Source of the DNA: UBA8752 sp040261275
Lineage (GTDB): Bacteria > Bacteroidota > Bacteroidia > Flavobacteriales_D > Sanyastnellaceae
NCBI GenBank assembly: GCA_040261275.1
Contig: JBDQOI010000006.1
Span: forward strand, 27,841-91,840
Direction: 5' to 3'
DNA: 64,000 bases
The translations under genes and the position numbers were made by a program. Under the pieces are notes generated by a model. It was not told the origin of the DNA. It did not search any database and saw only the letters and a program-made list of their open reading frames with translations. Shown here piece by piece: positions 34,395 through 44,172 of this stretch. Position 1 is the stretch's first letter. Each line of letters starts with the position of its first letter.

Positions 34395-34418
34395 CACCCA
34401 AATTCGCAGGTCGCGATT

Positions 34419-35540
34419 ATGAAAGCGCTCTCCCACCGTATCGTACGGAGCTGTCTGAAAAGCCTCACACTGGGCTTGTTCCTTATGGGTTCCAGCGCAT
34501 TGGAAGTTGCAGCTTCCGAGGCCCCCAAGGGGGATTTCAACCCGAGTGACTTCATCGTCCACCACATAGCGGATGCCCACGAGATTCATCTCTTTGGCGA
34601 CGTACACATCCCACTTCCCTGCATCATCTACGTTCCTGAAACAGGCGGCGTCGACTTTTTCATGAGCAGTGCATGTGGCCACGGCGCGGCCCACGAGGGC
34701 GCTTCGGGCCTTTGGTACACCATGCACCACGGAGCGTTGTCCGTTCACGACCACAACCCTTCCGGCCACGATCACGGTCATGATGAACATGCCGATCACA
34801 ATCACGGGGGTCATGGAGGCGTCGATGTGGTAGACCTTTCGATCACGAAGAGCATTTTCGGAATGTTGCTGATGATGGGGTTGGTGGTCGTCCTGTTTGG
34901 TTCTGCTGCAAAAGGCTACTCCAAGCGAAAGGGCCAAGCACCCAAGGGACTCCAAAACGTACTCGAGCCCATGGTCATGTTCATCCGTGATGACATTGCC
35001 GTACCCAGCATCGGAAAGAACAAGGCGGACCGCTACCTGCCCTTCCTCTTGACGGTGTTCTTCTTCATCTTCTTCAGCAACCTCCTGGGGCTGATTCCTT
35101 TCATTGGCGGGTTCAACATCACTGGCACACTGGGCATTACCTTGGTGTTGGCCACCTTGGTGTTCATCATCACCACGGTTTCCGGCAATAGGCACTACTG
35201 GGGTCATATCCTCTGGCCATCCGGTGTGCCGCTCCCCATCAAGTTCATTCTCGTTCCGATTGAGATCGCCAGCTTGTTCATCAAGCCGACGGTGCTCATG
35301 ATTCGTCTCACGGCGAACATTACCGCGGGACACATCATCATTTTGGCTTTCACCTCGCTGATCTTCCTCTTGGGAGCGCAATTCGGCTCAGGTGTAGGCT
35401 TGGGTACAGGCGTGTTCTCCACGCTGTTCATGATTTTCATGTACCTGATTGAATTCCTGGTCGCCTTCTTGCAGGCGTATGTATTTACCCTGCTCGCGGC
35501 GCTCTACTTCGGTGAGGCCACCCAGGAAGCGCATCATTAA
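34419..35540 (+). CDS. atpB: ATP synthase F0 subunit a with His-rich extension
   Basis: A 373-residue subunit a, much longer than E. coli AtpB (271) because of a signal-peptide-like N terminus and a soluble region before the first conserved helix, as in other Bacteroidota. This region (about 60-150) is His-rich, with nine His in the 25 residues near 110-134 (HDHNPSGHDHGHDEHADHNH). Conserved channel parts follow: DDIAVPSIGKNKADRYLPFLLT, FSNLLGLIPF, and the essential-Arg helix IKPTVLMIRLTANITAGHIII. ATG 34419 is preferred because it directly starts the signal-like segment. Confidence 0.95.
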   Translation: MKALSHRIVRSCLKSLTLGLFLMGSSALEVAASEAPKGDFNPSDFIVHHIADAHEIHLFGDVHIPLPCIIYVPETGGVDFFMSSACGHGAAHEGASGLWYTMHHGALSVHDHNPSGHDHGHDEHADHNHGGHGGVDVVDLSITKSIFGMLLMMGLVVVLFGSAAKGYSKRKGQAPKGLQNVLEPMVMFIRDDIAVPSIGKNKADRYLPFLLTVFFFIFFSNLLGLIPFIGGFNITGTLGITLVLATLVFIITTVSGNRHYWGHILWPSGVPLPIKFILVPIEIASLFIKPTVLMIRLTANITAGHIIILAFTSLIFLLGAQFGSGVGLGTGVFSTLFMIFMYLIEFLVAFLQAYVFTLLAALYFGEATQEAHH

Positions 35541-35570
35541 GACAACACAACCAACCCAAATCCATACATC

Positions 35571-35813
35571 ATGGAACTCGCAATGATCCTTTTGGAATCA
35601 ATGAATGCCGGACTCGCAGGTCTCGGCGCAGGCGTTGCCGCCATCGGAGCCGGTATCGGTGTAGGTCGCATTGGCGGCTCAGCTCTCGAAGCCATGGCCC
35701 GCCAGCCTGAAATGAGTGGAGACCTTCGGGCCAACATGATCGTCGCTGCGGCCCTCGTTGAGGGTGTCGCGCTGTTCGCGGTCATCGTTTGTCTGCTGGT
35801 TACCTTCAGCTGA
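35571..35813 (+). CDS. atpE: ATP synthase F0 subunit c
   Basis: An 80-residue two-helix proteolipid. Helix 1 is Gly-rich (AGLGAGVAAIGAGIGVGRIGG), the polar loop is RQPE (44-47) and the ion-carrying carboxylate is Glu64 in AALVEGVALF. The residue after Glu64 is Gly, not the Ser/Thr of Na+ sites, so H+ coupling is the likelier reading. Confidence 0.96.
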   Translation: MELAMILLESMNAGLAGLGAGVAAIGAGIGVGRIGGSALEAMARQPEMSGDLRANMIVAAALVEGVALFAVIVCLLVTFS

Positions 35814-35832
35814 TCCACAACGCGCCCATCAC

Positions 35833-36330
35833 ATGGATGCGTTGTTGACACCCGCTTTCGGGACGGTCGTTTGGGCTTCGGTCTCTTTCCTTTTCGTTCT
35901 CTTCTTGCTCAAGAAGATGGCGTGGGGCCCCATCCTTCAAGGTTTGAAGGACCGGGAAGAAGAGATTGCCGGAGCGCTGAATGCCGCCAAGGAGGCCCGT
36001 GCTGAAATCCAGAACCTGCAGTCGGACAATGAACGGCTGTTGCAGGAGGCCCGTGCTGAGCGCGATGGCATGATGCGGGACGCCCGTGACATGTCGGACA
36101 AGCTCATTGCGGATGCCAAGGGCCAGGCGAAGGAGGAGGGCGAGCGGATGATTGCCCAGGCGAAGCAAGCCATCGATGGTGAGCGTGCTGCTGCTGTCGC
36201 TGAACTGAAGGCGGAAGTCGCCAAGCTGAGCCTCGAGATTGCGGAGCAACTCGTGCGGAAAGAGCTAGGTGAAGATGCGGCTCAACAGGAGCTCATCGGC
36301 CGTATGATTTCGGACTCCAAACTGAACTGA
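35833..36330 (+). CDS. atpF: ATP synthase F0 subunit b
   Basis: A 165-residue subunit b. One N-terminal membrane helix (VVWASVSFLFVLFLLKKM) is followed by a long charged helix (DREEEIAGALNAAKEAR...EIAEQLVRKELG) forming the peripheral stalk. ATG 35833 starts just before the helix; the longer frame back to 35758 overlaps atpE and is not used. It lies 19 bp after atpE and 4 bp before atpH. Confidence 0.94.
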   Translation: MDALLTPAFGTVVWASVSFLFVLFLLKKMAWGPILQGLKDREEEIAGALNAAKEARAEIQNLQSDNERLLQEARAERDGMMRDARDMSDKLIADAKGQAKEEGERMIAQAKQAIDGERAAAVAELKAEVAKLSLEIAEQLVRKELGEDAAQQELIGRMISDSKLN

Positions 36331-36334
36331 CCCC

Positions 36335-36889
36335 ATGGCTTCGACCGCAGTGGCAAGACGATATGGCAAATCCCTGCTGACCCTTTGTAAGGAGCAGCAG
36401 GCGGTGGATGCCGTGGACCGCGATATGCGGGCCCTGTCTGCGGCCGTAAAGCAGAATCGGGAATTGTCGGCCATCCTCGGCAGTCCCGTGGTTCGTCCGG
36501 AGAAGAAGGAAGCCATTGTGCGCGCCGTTTTTAACGACGCGCATTCCCTCACGGGGGACTTTTTGGCCATGCTGGCCCGAAAGGGTCGGGCGGGATTGCT
36601 CGGCGGAATGGCGGACGCCTTTGTGGGACTGGTCCGTGAAGAGCGGGGCATTGTACTCGCAGAGGTCGTGACAGCATCTCCTTTGGACGATGCCCGGAGG
36701 ACGGAAATCAATGAACTGATCGGCAAGGTCCACGAGGGAGGCGTGGAATTGTCAGAAAAAGTGGATCCCACACTGATTGGAGGCTTCAAGCTTCGGGTTG
36801 GTGACCGGATGATCGACGCCACGGTGTACCAGTCCTTGAGGGCGATGCACCGCAACCTCACCAACAACCCATACGAACCGGCTTACTGA
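36335..36889 (+). CDS. atpH: ATP synthase F1 subunit delta
   Basis: A 184-residue delta subunit (OSCP type) linking F1 to the b stalk. The start VARRYGKSLLTLC matches the conserved YAxAL region, and the C terminus DPTLIGGFKLRVGDRMIDATV is the family signature. Full length. Confidence 0.94.
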   Translation: MASTAVARRYGKSLLTLCKEQQAVDAVDRDMRALSAAVKQNRELSAILGSPVVRPEKKEAIVRAVFNDAHSLTGDFLAMLARKGRAGLLGGMADAFVGLVREERGIVLAEVVTASPLDDARRTEINELIGKVHEGGVELSEKVDPTLIGGFKLRVGDRMIDATVYQSLRAMHRNLTNNPYEPAY

Positions 36890-36904
36890 GCGTATTTCAA
36901 CCTC

Positions 36905-38488
36905 ATGTCCCAGATCAAACCCGCTGAAGTATCTGCCATCCTGCGTGAGCAGTTAGCTGGCAATCAGACCGAAGCCGACCTCCAGGAGGTGGGCACCGTC
37001 CTCCAGGTTGGAGACGGAATCGCGCGCATTTACGGACTGTCCAATGTACAGGCCGGTGAGCTCATCGAGTTCGAGAACGGTGTGCGTGGTATCGCATTGA
37101 ACCTCGAGGAAGACAACGTCGGCGCGGTGTTGCTCGAACCATCGGGCGAGCTGAAGGAAGGATCTTCCGTGAAGCGCCTCAACCGCATTGCTTCTGTCAA
37201 GGTTGGCAGGGGAATGTTGGGCCGCGTGGTGAATACCCTTGGAGAGCCCATCGACGGGAAAGGACACATCGAAGGGGACCTCTTTGAGATGCCTTTGGAG
37301 CGGAAGGCGCCAGGTGTGATTTACCGTCAGCCGGTGAACGAGCCCCTGCAGACGGGAATCAAGGCTGTGGACTCCATGATTCCGATTGGCCGAGGTCAAC
37401 GGGAGCTCATTATTGGTGACCGCCAGACCGGTAAGACGACGGTGGCGATTGACACCATCATCAACCAGAAAGAATTCTATGACGCCGGTGAGCCGGTGTT
37501 CTGCATTTATGTCGCCATCGGCCAGAAGGGTTCGACAGTGGCGGGTATCGTTCAGACATTGGAAGAGGCCGGCGCCATGGCTTACACCGTGGTGGTTGCG
37601 GCAACGGCTGCCGATCCGGCCCCGCTTCAATTCTATGCTCCTTTCACGGGGGCGGCCATTGGCGAGTTTTTCCGTGACACGGGCAACCCCGCATTGGTGG
37701 TTTACGATGACCTCTCGAAGCAAGCGGTGGCATACCGTGAGGTTTCCCTCTTGTTGCGCCGTCCTCCGGGCCGCGAGGCATATCCTGGAGACGTATTCTA
37801 TCTGCACAGCCGTTTGCTTGAGCGCGCGGCCAAGGTGATTGCAGACGACGGCATTGCCAAGGACATGAACGACTTGCCTGAGAGCATTCGCCACATGGTC
37901 AAAGGCGGTGGATCTCTGACGGCATTGCCCATCATTGAAACCCAAGCGGGTGACGTGTCGGCGTACATTCCAACCAATGTGATTTCGATCACGGACGGTC
38001 AGATTTTCTTGGAGAGCAGCCTGTTCCTTTCAGGTGTTCGCCCTGCAATCAACGTGGGAATTTCCGTGAGCCGAGTGGGAGGATCCGCCCAGATCAAGTC
38101 CATGAAGAAGGTGTCCGGTACGCTGAAGCTCGACCAGGCACAGTACCGCGAGCTCGAGGCATTCGCCAAGTTCGGATCCGACTTGGACGACGCCACCAAG
38201 GCCGTTCTCGACAAGGGCATGCGCAACGTGGAGATTCTCAAGCAGAACCTCAACTCTCCCATGCCGGTGGAGGAGCAGACCGCCATCATCTACGCAGGAA
38301 CGAAGAACTTGCTGAAGGATGTGCCGGTGGACAAGGTGAAGGAGTTCGAGACGGCATACCTGGATTACTTGCGCAGCAAGCACGCCGACACGATGACCGC
38401 GCTCAAGTCCGGTAAATACACGGACGAGGCACAGAAGGTCATGGCAGACGCCGCATCCGAGGTCAGCAAGCAATTCGCAAGCGCCTGA
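36905..38488 (+). CDS. atpA: ATP synthase F1 subunit alpha
   Basis: A 527-residue alpha subunit with Walker A GDRQTGKT at residues 171-178, the LVVYDDLSKQAVAYR segment and the conserved SRVGGSAQIKSMKKVSG stretch. Full length. The catalytic beta subunit (atpD) and epsilon (atpC) are not downstream; in Bacteroidota they are often encoded elsewhere. Confidence 0.98.
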   Translation: MSQIKPAEVSAILREQLAGNQTEADLQEVGTVLQVGDGIARIYGLSNVQAGELIEFENGVRGIALNLEEDNVGAVLLEPSGELKEGSSVKRLNRIASVKVGRGMLGRVVNTLGEPIDGKGHIEGDLFEMPLERKAPGVIYRQPVNEPLQTGIKAVDSMIPIGRGQRELIIGDRQTGKTTVAIDTIINQKEFYDAGEPVFCIYVAIGQKGSTVAGIVQTLEEAGAMAYTVVVAATAADPAPLQFYAPFTGAAIGEFFRDTGNPALVVYDDLSKQAVAYREVSLLLRRPPGREAYPGDVFYLHSRLLERAAKVIADDGIAKDMNDLPESIRHMVKGGGSLTALPIIETQAGDVSAYIPTNVISITDGQIFLESSLFLSGVRPAINVGISVSRVGGSAQIKSMKKVSGTLKLDQAQYRELEAFAKFGSDLDDATKAVLDKGMRNVEILKQNLNSPMPVEEQTAIIYAGTKNLLKDVPVDKVKEFETAYLDYLRSKHADTMTALKSGKYTDEAQKVMADAASEVSKQFASA

Positions 38489-38500
38489 ACGCACTGAACG

Positions 38501-39385
38501 ATGGCTGGAGGTCTAAAGGAGGTACGGAATCGCATCGCATCGGTCGGAAGCACCCGGCAGATCACGCAGGCCATGAAACTGGTTTCTGCGGCGAAACTGC
38601 GCCGTGCGCAGGATGCGATTACGCAGATGCGTCCTTATGCTGAAAAGCTGCAGGAGATCCTGGTCAACGTGAGCGGTTCCTTGGACGCTTCCGAGAACCC
38701 GTATGCCGTGGAGCGCGAGGCCAATAAGGTCCTCTTGGTGGCGATCACCTCCAACCGCGGACTTTGTGGCCCGTTTAACAACAACATCATCAAGCTGGCC
38801 AACCAGCGGTTGAAGGAGTTGCAGGATGCAGAGGTGCACGTGTTGTGCTTGGGTAAGAAGGCCGGTGATGTATTCCGCCGCACCCCCAATTTTACTACGC
38901 TGACGTTGGGAGATACGCCCCACGGGATTTTCGACAACCTCGATTTTGCGCACACGTCAGACGTGGCGCAGGTCATCATGGACGCGTTCCGGTCAGGTGA
39001 GTACGACCGTGTGGAATTGCTCTACAACCGCTTTGTGAACGCCGCTGCGCAGGACGTGAGGTGCGAGCAGATGCTGCCGATTCAGCAGGGTGCAGATGAC
39101 ACAGAGGGCGGAAGCGCCAAGGAGGTGGATTACATCTTCGAGCCGAGCCGCGAGGAGATCGCGTCGAACATCGTACCAAATACGTTGAAGATTCAGTTGT
39201 ACAAGGCACTCTTGGACAGCCATGCTTCCGAGCATGGAGCGCGCATGACGGCCATGCACAAGGCGACCGAAAACGCGGGCGAACTGCTTCGCGATTTGAA
39301 GTTGAGCTACAACAAGGCCAGACAGGCGGCCATTACCGCAGAAATTCTCGAGATTGTGGGCGGCGCGGAAGCGCTCGAAGGATGA
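38501..39385 (+). CDS. atpG: ATP synthase F1 subunit gamma
   Basis: A 294-residue gamma subunit, the central rotor shaft. Both terminal helices are intact: GGLKEVRNRIASVGSTRQITQAMKLVSAAKL at the N terminus and SEHGARMTAMHKATENA...YNKARQAAITAEILEIVGGAEAL at the C terminus. It is the last ATP synthase gene in the run. Confidence 0.97.
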   Translation: MAGGLKEVRNRIASVGSTRQITQAMKLVSAAKLRRAQDAITQMRPYAEKLQEILVNVSGSLDASENPYAVEREANKVLLVAITSNRGLCGPFNNNIIKLANQRLKELQDAEVHVLCLGKKAGDVFRRTPNFTTLTLGDTPHGIFDNLDFAHTSDVAQVIMDAFRSGEYDRVELLYNRFVNAAAQDVRCEQMLPIQQGADDTEGGSAKEVDYIFEPSREEIASNIVPNTLKIQLYKALLDSHASEHGARMTAMHKATENAGELLRDLKLSYNKARQAAITAEILEIVGGAEALEG

Positions 39386-39395
39386 CCCCACAAAC

Positions 39396-40856
39396 TTGAT
39401 TCGGTTCTCTTTACGACAAAGGCTGTTCCTCGCCATGATGGGCGTGGTACTGTTGGCATTCTTGCTGACGGGTGCCGCGACGTTTTTTGGTTTCGCCCAG
39501 CTGGACGAGGATTACAATGCGGCGCGCTTGCTGAGAAAGGAGGAGGCCGTTGCCCGCAGTTTGCGTTTTGCCTTGAGAAGTGCGGTGGGAGATACGGTGG
39601 AGGCGACTTCGCTCAGTTGGACGGTCATGCCGGGGGTATTTGCGAACCGTATTCTCGAAATCGAGGAGGTACACGGATTGCCCTTGGCCGTTTACAGATT
39701 GGACGGCAGCCTTTTCGTGACGTCCTCTGTAGAGCACCCGGCAGTGAGTGGTTTTTCTGTAGACGCGGATACCGAGGTCATGATTGCCATGGCGCAGGGT
39801 GCAGGACGTGTGGAGGTGCCCATAGGGGACGGGCAGTATTTGGCGTATTGGTACCAGACAAACCTTGATGAAAGACCAGTGGCGCTGGTGGCTTTGCGCT
39901 ACTCTTCACGGAGTATCGAGGCGCAGGGAATGCGGGATTTCGTGCGCAGTCTGGGTGGTGTTTTTGGGTTGGTTTTTTTGGTGGCCTTGGCGGTTGCATT
40001 TCTGTTGGCACGTTCCATTGCTCGCCCCCTTTCCAGTTTGGGTCAGCTGATGGATCGGATGGATGTATCCAGGGAGGAGGGTTTTGAACCCCTGGAGTAT
40101 CCGGCACGCGGAAGAGATGAAATTGCAGTGTTGGTCGATCGCTACAACCGAATGGCGGAGAATGCGCGCAAAGCAGCCTTGGCCTTGGCGCGAACGGAAA
40201 GAGAAAGCGCATGGCGACAGATGGCCATGCAGGTGGCGCATGAAATCAAGAACCCCTTGACGCCGATGAAGCTGGGCATCCAGCAGTTGGACCGAAGAAT
40301 GCGGGATCCGAATGTCGACCCTGAAGACGTGAAGGTGCGTTTCGGGGCTTTGTCAAAGGTGTTGCAAGGCCAAATAGACCTCTTGAGCCGCATTGCAGAC
40401 GAGTTCAGTACGTTGGCCCGATTGCCACAAGGCGAATTGAAGTCGGTTTCTCTCCGTGATGTTTTGGAACAAGTGGTCGAGTTGCACGCGATACCGGAAG
40501 TGGGCCCCAAGTTGATCATGGAAGGCGACCTCACCGTGCAGGCTGATGCCGACCAGTTGGTGCGCCTTTTTCAGAACCTGGTCATCAATGCTCAGCAGGC
40601 GATTGAACAGTCAATGGGGGAGGTCGTGATTGAGGTGGATGTGGCCGGAAGCCGTGTATTGGTAAGGGATACAGGACCAGGCATGGACGCCGAAGTGCTG
40701 GCCCGAATATTCGAGCCGAGATTCACGACAAGGGGCGGTGGTTCCGGACTGGGCCTGGCCATAGTCAAGGCGATATCGGACCGTCATGGGATGCGTGTGG
40801 AATGCGAATCGGGCCCGGGAAAGGGCACCTTGTTCACGGTATCCATACCCCTTTGA
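39396..40856 (+). CDS. NtrY-like membrane sensor histidine kinase
   Basis: About 486 residues from TTG 39396. No ATG precedes the first membrane helix, and a longer frame from TTG 39354 would overlap atpG. Helix one (RLFLAMMGVVLLAFLLTGAAT) and helix two (VFGLVFLVALAVAFLLA) flank a periplasmic sensor of about 140 residues. A HAMP domain (RSIARPLSSLGQLMDRMD), the HisKA H box MQVAHEIKNPLTPMKLG and an HATPase domain (NLVINAQQAIEQ, DTGPGMD, GGGSGLGLAI) follow. The NPLTPMK H box is typical of NtrY-type kinases. No response regulator is adjacent. Confidence 0.87.
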   Translation: MIRFSLRQRLFLAMMGVVLLAFLLTGAATFFGFAQLDEDYNAARLLRKEEAVARSLRFALRSAVGDTVEATSLSWTVMPGVFANRILEIEEVHGLPLAVYRLDGSLFVTSSVEHPAVSGFSVDADTEVMIAMAQGAGRVEVPIGDGQYLAYWYQTNLDERPVALVALRYSSRSIEAQGMRDFVRSLGGVFGLVFLVALAVAFLLARSIARPLSSLGQLMDRMDVSREEGFEPLEYPARGRDEIAVLVDRYNRMAENARKAALALARTERESAWRQMAMQVAHEIKNPLTPMKLGIQQLDRRMRDPNVDPEDVKVRFGALSKVLQGQIDLLSRIADEFSTLARLPQGELKSVSLRDVLEQVVELHAIPEVGPKLIMEGDLTVQADADQLVRLFQNLVINAQQAIEQSMGEVVIEVDVAGSRVLVRDTGPGMDAEVLARIFEPRFTTRGGGSGLGLAIVKAISDRHGMRVECESGPGKGTLFTVSIPL

Positions 40857-40985
40857 CCAACGTTATCAACAGTGCAGTGAGGAATTATCGGTGATATCCT
40901 ACATGGCGGGGTTGGCACACTTTGTCGTGCTTTGTGAATGGTGAAGATTTCCCAAAAACCATCAAACAACATCAAATCCAATCAA

Positions 40986-43900
40986 ATGAGGAACCAACTC
41001 CTGTTTCTGTTGGCCTCGTTCGCCTTGGGTATGTCTGCTGCTATGGCGCAGAGCGTATCCGGTAAGGTGACCGACGGCTCCAACGGTGAAGGCCTGCCCG
41101 GTGTGGCGGTCGTTGTTGAAGGATCGAATACGGGCGTTATGTCCGACATGGACGGCGTGTACCGCATCAATGCGGCAACCGGTGACGTCCTGACCTTCAG
41201 TTTCGTCGGTTACAACACGGTCCGGAAGGAAGTGACAGGTGCCGCCATGGATGTGTCCATGGAAAGCGGTGTCGCTCTAGACGAAGTTGTCGTGACCGCA
41301 CTCGGTGTAAGTCGTGAGAAGAAAGCCCTGGGCTACTCCGTTCAGGAGCTCGGCAACGACGCCTTTACGGACGCCAAGACCGAAAACGTGGTGCGATCGC
41401 TAACCGGTAAGATTGCCGGTGTGCAAGTCACATCAGGAACCGCCATCGGTTCCTCATCGAAGGTTTTGCTCCGCGGTGCCAGCTCCATTACCGGTGACAA
41501 CCAACCGCTTTTCGTGGTGGATGGTGTCCCAATGGACAACGCCGACTACTCCAGCGGCAACACCCAGCGTTCTGTAGGCGGCTATGACTACGGTAACGCG
41601 ATTCAGGATTTGAACCCGGACGACATCGAGTCGGTTTCCGTCCTGAAGGGACCTGCGGCAGCGGCGCTCTATGGTGCCCGTGCTTCCAATGGTGCCATCG
41701 TCATTACCACCAAGTCCGGAAAGGGATACCAGTCCAGCGGCAAGCGCGGTATCGGTATCAGCGTGAATAGTGGCGTGGCTTTCAACAACGTATACGTTTT
41801 GCCCGACTACCAGAACAGCTATGGTGGTGGTGCCGGTCAGGCGTGGATTGATACCATTGACGGCAACTTCATCCCCGACTACGGTTACGACGGAAGCTGG
41901 GGCCCGAAGCTGGATGGCACGCTTGTGCGCCACTGGGACAGCTGGTACGATTACGCAGGCGATGCTGATTTCGGCACGACCCGTCCTTGGTCTCCAACGG
42001 ACAGCGATGTGGACCAATACTTCCAAACGGGTGTGACCCTCACCAACAACGTGAGCGTAAGCGGAGCTACCGATGAGAGCGCATTCCGTTTGAGCTATAC
42101 CAACCACGACCAGACGGGTGTTTACGAGAACAGTTCGCTGGATCGGAACACGCTCAGCTTCTCTGGAAGCCAGCAGATAAGCGATGACCTGGAGGCCAGC
42201 GTCTCGATGAATTACGTACAGGCCAAGGGTATGGGCCGTCCCCAGACCGGCTATGGCCAGTCCATCATGTCGCAGTTCACCCAATGGGGACAGCGCCAGC
42301 TCAGCATGGACCGCCTTCGGAACTACAAGAACCCGGACGGCAGCCACCGGACCTGGAACCGCAACAGCGTGACCGACCCAAGCCCGCACTACTGGGACAA
42401 CCCGTTCTGGGAGCGTTACGAGAACGTGCAGAACGACCAGCGTGACCGCGTCTTTGGAAACGTCACGATGAAGTACAAGATCAATGATGTGTTCAGCCTG
42501 ATGGGCCGTGCACTGAGCGATTTCTACATCGACCGTCGTGAGGAGCGCGTGGCCGTGGGCGGCGTGAATGAGAGCTCGTACAGTGAGACGACGCGCCAGC
42601 TGCAGGAGACCAACCTCGACGCCTACTTGAACTTTACCGATGACTTGAGTGACGACCTCAACCTGACGGGTTTCGTGGGAGTCAACCAGCGCATCCGCAA
42701 TTACAAGAGGCTGAACGCCTACACCCTCGGAGGTTTGAACACTCCTGGCCTGTACACCGTCAACAACGGTGCCGACGGATATGAGGTGGGAGACTTCACC
42801 AGCAGCAAGACGGTGAACTCCGTGCTCGCCAGTGCCAGCTTCGGCTACCAGCGCAAGTACTACGTGGACTTCACGGGCCGCAACGACTGGAGCTCCACGC
42901 TGCCCGCTGAGAACAACAGCTACTTCTACCCGTCCGCTACGGCGAGCTACATCCTCAGCGAGGACCTCGACGTGGACGCCATCAGCTTTGCCAAGGTCCG
43001 CCTCGGCTGGGCCCAGGTGGGTAACGACACGGATCCGTACCGCACGGCCACGACCTACGCGGTCAACTCCAACTTCGGCAACAGCGGTTCGGCTACCGTA
43101 CCTAACGCCCAGAACAACCCGAACCTGCGTCCGGAGAAGACCAGCAGTTGGGAGGCAGGCCTCGAGTTGAACCTGTTCCTCGACAAAGTCCGCTTTGACT
43201 TTACCTACTACAGCAGCACCACCGAGGACCTGATCTTCAACGTGCCTGTTTCCGCATCAAGCGGCTACAGCAGCGCTGTGTTGAACGCGGGTAAGACCAG
43301 CAACAAGGGTATCGAACTCAGCCTGGCTGCGACCTTGGCTGAGACGGACGATCTGCGCTGGGATATCGGTGCCAACTTCGCCAAGAACCGGAACGAGTTG
43401 CTCGAGTTGGCGGAAGGCATCGAGAACATCCGTTACACGAGCCTCTTTGGTGTGACCCTCGAGGCGCGTCCCGGTCAGCCGTTGGGCACCTTCTACGGGT
43501 TCGACTTCCAGTACGACGATGCTGGAAACAAGCTGGTGGACGACGATGGATATTACCTCCGTTCAGAGACGGTCCAGCCTTTGGGTACCATCCTCCCGAA
43601 CTTCACGGGCGGTGTTTACACCACCTTGGACTACAAGAACCTCAGCTTCTACGCGTTGGTGGACTTCCAGGATGGCGGCTCGCTGCACAGCTACTCCAAC
43701 CAGTGGGGTAAGTACTCCGGCACCCTCGACGGCACGGTGTTCGACGCCGATGGCAACGACATGCGTGACCCGGGATATGCAGGAGTCGTAGTAGAGGGGG
43801 TGAACGCCAGCACCGGAGCGGCCAACACCGCGGCCATCAACCCCCAGGCCCACTTCTTCTACAACCAGGGATATGTCATCCACGCGGCAGACCAATACGA

Positions 43901-44144
43901 CGCCAGCTTCGTGAAGCTTCGTGAGATGCGTCTGGACTACAGCTTGCCCGGGGACATGGTGGACGGCACGCCGTTCAGCAACGTCAGCCTCGGCATTTTC
44001 GGTCGGAACCTCGCGATCCTGCACAAGAATGTACCCAACATCGACCCGGAGGTGGCCACTTCGGCCTCCAACATTCAGGGCTTCGAGGGGGGTCAGCTTC
44101 CTGCCGAGCGCACGATTGGCGTGAACCTCAAGTTCAGCCTCTGA
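40986..44144 (+). CDS. SusC/RagA-family TonB-dependent outer-membrane transporter
   Basis: A 1052-residue SusC-like receptor. The signal peptide is MRNQLLFLLASFALGMSAAMAQ. A CarboxypepD_reg-like domain follows (SVSGKVTDGSNGEGLPGVAV...), then a TonB-box-like DEVVVTALG, the plug (about 120-240, LRGASSITGDNQPLFVVDGV, KGPAAAALYGARASNGAIVITT) and a long beta-barrel. It imports a large ligand through the outer membrane together with the SusD-like lipoprotein 28 bp downstream. No glycoside hydrolase, peptidase or ECF sigma/anti-sigma pair is next to it, so the ligand cannot be guessed. Confidence 0.95.
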   Translation: MRNQLLFLLASFALGMSAAMAQSVSGKVTDGSNGEGLPGVAVVVEGSNTGVMSDMDGVYRINAATGDVLTFSFVGYNTVRKEVTGAAMDVSMESGVALDEVVVTALGVSREKKALGYSVQELGNDAFTDAKTENVVRSLTGKIAGVQVTSGTAIGSSSKVLLRGASSITGDNQPLFVVDGVPMDNADYSSGNTQRSVGGYDYGNAIQDLNPDDIESVSVLKGPAAAALYGARASNGAIVITTKSGKGYQSSGKRGIGISVNSGVAFNNVYVLPDYQNSYGGGAGQAWIDTIDGNFIPDYGYDGSWGPKLDGTLVRHWDSWYDYAGDADFGTTRPWSPTDSDVDQYFQTGVTLTNNVSVSGATDESAFRLSYTNHDQTGVYENSSLDRNTLSFSGSQQISDDLEASVSMNYVQAKGMGRPQTGYGQSIMSQFTQWGQRQLSMDRLRNYKNPDGSHRTWNRNSVTDPSPHYWDNPFWERYENVQNDQRDRVFGNVTMKYKINDVFSLMGRALSDFYIDRREERVAVGGVNESSYSETTRQLQETNLDAYLNFTDDLSDDLNLTGFVGVNQRIRNYKRLNAYTLGGLNTPGLYTVNNGADGYEVGDFTSSKTVNSVLASASFGYQRKYYVDFTGRNDWSSTLPAENNSYFYPSATASYILSEDLDVDAISFAKVRLGWAQVGNDTDPYRTATTYAVNSNFGNSGSATVPNAQNNPNLRPEKTSSWEAGLELNLFLDKVRFDFTYYSSTTEDLIFNVPVSASSGYSSAVLNAGKTSNKGIELSLAATLAETDDLRWDIGANFAKNRNELLELAEGIENIRYTSLFGVTLEARPGQPLGTFYGFDFQYDDAGNKLVDDDGYYLRSETVQPLGTILPNFTGGVYTTLDYKNLSFYALVDFQDGGSLHSYSNQWGKYSGTLDGTVFDADGNDMRDPGYAGVVVEGVNASTGAANTAAINPQAHFFYNQGYVIHAADQYDASFVKLREMRLDYSLPGDMVDGTPFSNVSLGIFGRNLAILHKNVPNIDPEVATSASNIQGFEGGQLPAERTIGVNLKFSL

Positions 44145-44172
44145 TTCCCATCAATCTGGAAATAACTAGGAC

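Noticed and set aside
35537..35851. Minus-strand open frame over atpE
   Set aside because: Antisense shadow of the Gly/Ala-rich subunit c codons.
40860..40875. TTATCAACA, one base from a DnaA box
   Set aside because: Single isolated copy, mismatched at a core base, far from the skew switch and without AT-rich or repeat context.
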